The notes under the pieces: generated by a model
The model's input: the letters and a program-made list of their open reading frames with translations, nothing else
Database searches by the model: none
What the model was told of the DNA's origin: nothing
Made by a program: the position numbers and the translations under genes
DNA from: Symsagittifera roscoffensis
Lineage: Eukaryota > Xenacoelomorpha > Acoela > Convolutidae
Direction of reading: 5' to 3'
DNA: 62,000 nt
NCBI RefSeq assembly: GCF_963678635.1
Contig: NW_026971566.1
Coordinates: 1-62,000 of the forward strand
Shown: one piece after another, positions 57,673 to 62,000 of the stretch
How positions within the stretch are numbered: position 1 is the stretch's first letter
Layout of the letters: every line of letters begins with the position of its first letter

Positions 57673-58945
57673 AGACCTTAAAAACAAATTAGCTTAGAAC
57701 TAACAGATAGATTAGAATTAGACAAAAACATTTTCGAAAATGTTACATGATAATAATCTAATTGAAATGTCTCTACGACTCAAGAGATCAGAACCGCTAT
57801 TCCGCACAATACTAGAACTACCAGGCATTGGAAGAAGGCCTCGGACAAAAGACGATCTACGACTACGAAAAAACTTACCATTAAGTTTCATGGTCGTACG
57901 GCAAAAGCCAGACCAAACTTTTATATTTAGAATTTTACGAGCCAGAAATTTAGATTTTCATTTGCAAACATAGAAACCTTGAAGAAAAATCGTCACTGAT
58001 TAATACAGGCGCTAAATCCCATTTACTATTGTACAATAACGATTTAAAAAAACAACTCAAATCGTTTCCTCTAAATCTTCAGTAAAATTTGAAAAGGATA
58101 TCTTAAAAATTTATTTATTGAAAATAAAAAATATAAAATTGTTGACATGATCATAAATTGTTAGTATATATAAATCATCCTGGCATCCTTAGCTTCATCA
58201 CCTAAACATAACAGCAATCATTAAACCACTAATATCATCAAAAACTAAATTTTTCTATCAGTTAAATTTAAAGGCTCATCCAAATTTTTACCTCTATTTC
58301 ATTTCAAATTGTTTAATTTCAAACTAGATCATCAAACTTTCCTTGAATCTCCTTTAAAAAATTAAATTAGGTGCATTTTATACCATAAAAAATTATAACC
58401 TGATCATCAAGGCCTATCCTTGGATCAAATAGAACAATTTTGTTCTCCCCCACCCAATAAATAAAGTGTCTAACGACCTCAAACGTCGATTCACTACCCA
58501 ACCCTTTCAAAGACCCATGACTAATAGAAATTTTTCAATCACACTAACCAATCAAATTAAGCTAGGCAGTGATGAACTTCGGTTAGTTCATCCTTCACAT
58601 AATCCCCCCTCTTACCTGACCCAGGCTAAATCTTAAATCTTAGTAAGTATTAAAATAGTATCTGACGAACTACCTGTGTTCTAATTATAGCTGAACCTTG
58701 TGGATCGCTTTACTATTCTCCAACCCTTGAACACAATAACTAACCCTAAGTAAGATTAAGTAAGTTAACATCTTAACTTAGAATACCCACGAGAAAGTAA
58801 CAATCTTTCTTCGGAATCGATACATACTGTTCTCTCCAACATTTTATAAAAGACCCAAGTTGGGCTAACCAAAAAATCGTAAGGACTAACAGTCTAAGAT
58901 ATTAAAATCACTAATTACAATCTTGCACCCTTCATCCTAAACCTT
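57673..58945 (+). other. leader of Gypsy-type element C
   Basis: Patchily homologous to 44964-46390. A 77-codon frame (57740-57973) has some coding look (Arg/Leu-rich) but no homologue in element B and no recognised domain. Confidence 0.5.
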
Positions 58946-59275
58946 ATGTCACTGAAAAATTTAGGAAAAAACCAAACAATCGTACTACACAATTGTGAAA
59001 TAAATAACGAAGCATACGATCTTGTAATTACACCGCACAAACAAACAATCGGATATATTCGCCCAAAACGTCAAATAATAAAAAGAAAAATTTTAAGTAA
59101 ACAAAGACAAATCATACGAAAAAGACTTTCAAAGCGTAGAATCGCAGTCTCTGAATCAGAAGTCAGCAATTTAGATGCACTCTACAAACTAAAAGAAACA
59201 GTAATTAAAAACTACCCAGTTCACGACCAATTTTATTTTTCCGATTCAGAAGCCACATCACACTCATCAAAATAA
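58946..59275 (+). CDS. small basic ORF at the start of element C's coding region
   Basis: 109 residues, intact, very basic in the middle (K-R-Q-I-I-K-R-K-I-L-S-K then R-K-R-L-S-K-R-R) with an acidic/serine tail. It precedes the gag-like frames of the same element. It could be the matrix-like start of Gag split off by a stop, or a separate accessory protein. Element B lacks this region. Function not known. Confidence 0.4.
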   Translation: MSLKNLGKNQTIVLHNCEINNEAYDLVITPHKQTIGYIRPKRQIIKRKILSKQRQIIRKRLSKRRIAVSESEVSNLDALYKLKETVIKNYPVHDQFYFSDSEATSHSSK

Positions 59276-59387
59276 GGAAAAAGAAGAATAAAAAAGATAT
59301 ACAAAAATAAACCAGTACGTTTATACAATTGGAATCAACCAATCAGACACATCGAGCATTACGCACTGACGGTTATAAAACGAAAAA

Positions 59388-62000
59388 ATGAGCCAAAGTC
59401 CAAGTGATGACAGTCCAGACGAAAACTCTGTTTCTCCTTTTATTATAAGTTCACTCACTGAAGATGGAGGACAAAGACAATTTTGTACTAATATAATTGC
59501 AAATGTATTCGAACAAGGAGTTAGCCCATGTAAAGCAGAATTCCCAGAAGTGTAAAAATCAAAAGACAAATTATCGATCATTATTTGAAAGGAATATGTA
59601 ACCTAACACAACCATATGGAATCTACACCATAGAACTCAGCACAGAAAGTAGATATCATAGCAAACACGTTATTCAAACAGATCATGTCGACATAGAATT
59701 TTCAAAAGTATTCACAGAATACATTAAAAATATACAGCACCAAAATTCACAACGAGCAAACTCAGTATTCAACAATGATGTTTTTCACTAATATATAGTT
59801 ATGTATCTATACTAGAAAATATAGGAACTGAAAGCACATCACCGGTTCAAACATCAAGACACACAAATGTCAGAAATGAAATTGCCGCATTCTCAGCATT
59901 TTTAAACACAATTCGTGAAAACTTTTCGGGCAATGAAATTTCACCAAATGTCAAACATGATTTACAAAAAATCTTAGCATGGTTCATTATTGATTATTTT
60001 GCACAAAAAGTTGATTTAATTGCACAAGCAAGAAAAAATTTCAGACCTCAAAGTTTCAATGAATACACTGTCATTGCAGAACAATCAGACTATATTTTGG
60101 TCCCCGAATGGTCTCATCCATTATTTCTGAACATACCAATAGACATCTCAAGTCAAGCAATCAGTACAATTTCTATTCACAAAGACTATGTAAAGGTATT
60201 TCCACTTACAATAGATGCAACACCTTTAAACTATAATTCATTTTTACCTGATAGAAGACGAAGAAATAGTTTAAATTCAACTCTTGTACAACAAAAAAAC
60301 TTAAATGGAACTAGAAATTTTACACAACAAGATTTTCAAACACCATCACATTTTATAAATGAAGAAATAGTTGAAACAATTGTAACAACTACACAGCAAA
60401 GTATTTCACCAATACATCCAAACCTTACAACGCCAAAACCAAAGATTTCAATATTACCTCAAGTAACATTGCAATCTACGGTTAAACCCTCGGTTGCTCC
60501 AAAATATTCACATATGGATTACCAAACATTTCGACCAATGACGAAACTACCACAAAAACAAAGAATATTCACCAGAATTAATTTTGCAGAACACAATTAT
60601 AACTACGTAAATAGATCAGAAACATCTTAACCTCCTCGTACAAACCCGCATAATCGTTCATTTTCAGAACGACAAAATTTCCAACAACAAACATCAATTT
60701 TCGTAAATTTTAATAATAACCCAAGAAATCCAACAGACCCAAATGAAAACTACCCATTTTTTCAACAGAATAAAAATACTAAAAAGCCATACCAAAACAA
60801 ACAAAAAACACCTTACTATACACCTAATTGTCTATCATCAGATGATGACGATTTTTATGACCAAAACCATCAACAAAATTTTCAAAACCAAAGACTCCAC
60901 TATTATTACGTAGATCAACCAGATATTTTTGAACCATATACACGAGAACAACATATGCGACAACCTAGACCAAATCATGCATCTCAAAATAATAATTTTT
61001 ACCCACAAAACCCAGAAAATACTGATTATTATCAACCAACACAAATGCAAAATGAAATACCACTACCATATTATTTGCAACAACATGAAATAACAACAAA
61101 TCAACTGACAATTTTTTTTCACAAAAGCCAAATGCCGCAGAATCACTACAGATGACTATGAATCCATACCTCCTGGGTGGATCATCAAAAACATCAAATA
61201 AACCACTGATGGTATTCACAGGCACAGACCCAAAATTGGATACATAGACGCACAGCGTTAATCCAAACAACACTTGATGGCGCAGCTCAGAAATGGTTTT
61301 CAGTTTTATCAATAGACATAAAAACAGATTAGAAAAGATTTACACAAGAATTTTCAAAAATGTTTGATTCTGAAAGAAATAAACAACATCAAAGAGTTTT
61401 ATGTAACGAAATTCGTAGACTACCAAATTAAACAATCAAAAAATTGGCAGTTAGAATCGAACAATAGTTCGAAAAGCATATTCATTGAATACTCATGATT
61501 ATAAAAACACGGAAATGACAGAAATTTTAATGATGACTCTGACACCCCAATTAAGAAAAATAGCTATTAAAAAGGAAGCATCACATCCCTCATCAATTCG
61601 AAAACCGGATTTAGATTTCAGAAAACTAGTTGACAATTTAGAACAAGCAGAAATCACAATGAAACTTGAAGAAACAGAAAATCTCAAACTACAAAACTTT
61701 AATAGAATCGAAACAAATACTACACATGTAAACAACATACTAGATTCAGACGTAGACCTAACTGAAAAAGTTACTGAAATTTTGAACATATATGAGAAAA
61801 ATTCCAATTTCAAAGGTAAACCATCTTTCAAGAAATGGTGTAATTATTGCCGAAGATACGGACGCAGCATTGCCGATTGTAGACAAAAACAACAGGACAA
61901 TCAAAATAAACCGCAAAAGTACAAAGACCCAAATAAATCATTCTACCAATACATGAAAAAGGATCAAAATTTACCAAAGAAAAATATACATAGTAATAAC
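59388..62000 (+). pseudogene. degenerate Gypsy-type gag of element C (runs off the window)
   Basis: A broken plus-strand coding region: an ATG frame at 59388-59554, further pieces at 59585-59791, an Asn/Gln/Pro-rich stretch from about 59940 (frame 60097-60630, stop) to 61155, then a retrotransposon gag core (G-A-A-Q-K-W-F then F-T-Q-E-F-S-K-M-F, about 61270-61370) with a TAG in place of the usual Trp codon and a frameshift near 61464. From about 61465 to the window end the frame is open and includes a zinc knuckle C-N-Y-C...D-C (61839-61880) in which the His is Arg (CGC, 61863). Protease, RT and integrase would lie beyond 62000. Confidence 0.65.

Overview
This is eukaryotic, AT-rich, repeat-dense DNA from an animal, most likely an invertebrate. 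The evidence is GT/AG-spliced exons, a fibronectin-III/transmembrane receptor with a tyrosine-rich tail, a Dicer-like double-stranded-RNA-binding domain, a BEL/Pao retrotransposon, and hAT, LINE, MITE and SINE-like relics. I cannot name the species. No prokaryotic feature (operon, CRISPR, Shine-Dalgarno site) is present, and all gene models come from reading frames and splice signals only.

Left part (1-22.3 kb). A plus-strand receptor gene can be followed over four exons whose splice phases all agree: 2396-2651 (FN3-like), 3532-3652 (transmembrane helix), 8580-8636 (juxtamembrane) and 22030-22315 (terminal cytoplasmic tail with repeated Y-x-N-P-N motifs). Its last intron, 13.4 kb long, holds a young, apparently intact BEL/Pao element (9106-18227). 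That element has 494-bp LTRs differing at one base, a 5-bp target duplication, a tRNA-Lys-like primer site, and a 2224-residue Gag-Pol reading frame. Its LTR contains a tRNA-like box A/box B module that also occurs in a SINE-like tandem pair at 4.4-4.8 kb. Its leader carries three tandem hairpins whose stems covary, and an antisense exon-like segment resembling condensin subunit 1. A second minus-strand exon-like segment (4959-5087) could be the next condensin exon. Two related TA-flanked MITEs, a fold-back MITE, a hAT transposase relic and ends of an unidentified inverted-repeat family fill the introns.

Middle (22.5-35.2 kb). Starting about 250 bp after the receptor stop codon is a 10-kb satellite with nested periodicity: subrepeats of about 110 bp, units of about 818 and 928 bp, and a 1745-bp higher-order repeat. 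It is homogeneous inside and diverged towards its right edge. A degenerate LINE reverse transcriptase follows on the minus strand.

Right part (35.3-62 kb). Two 2.8-kb LTR-like copies (35.34-38.19 and 42.18-44.96 kb) share their 3' end with a third, diverged LTR at 57.3-57.7 kb. The first copy abuts, and is in frame with, the last exon and 3'UTR of a Dicer-like dsRBD gene. The second and third each head a degenerate Gypsy-type element with a gag zinc-knuckle region. In the second element an 857-bp Gag/Pro-region segment is amplified into four near-identical tandem units. Between these elements lie three phase-0 exons (54.9-56.7 kb) of a plus-strand gene I do not recognise, and a diverged, inverted piece of the 22-32 kb satellite (about 52.9-53.1 kb).
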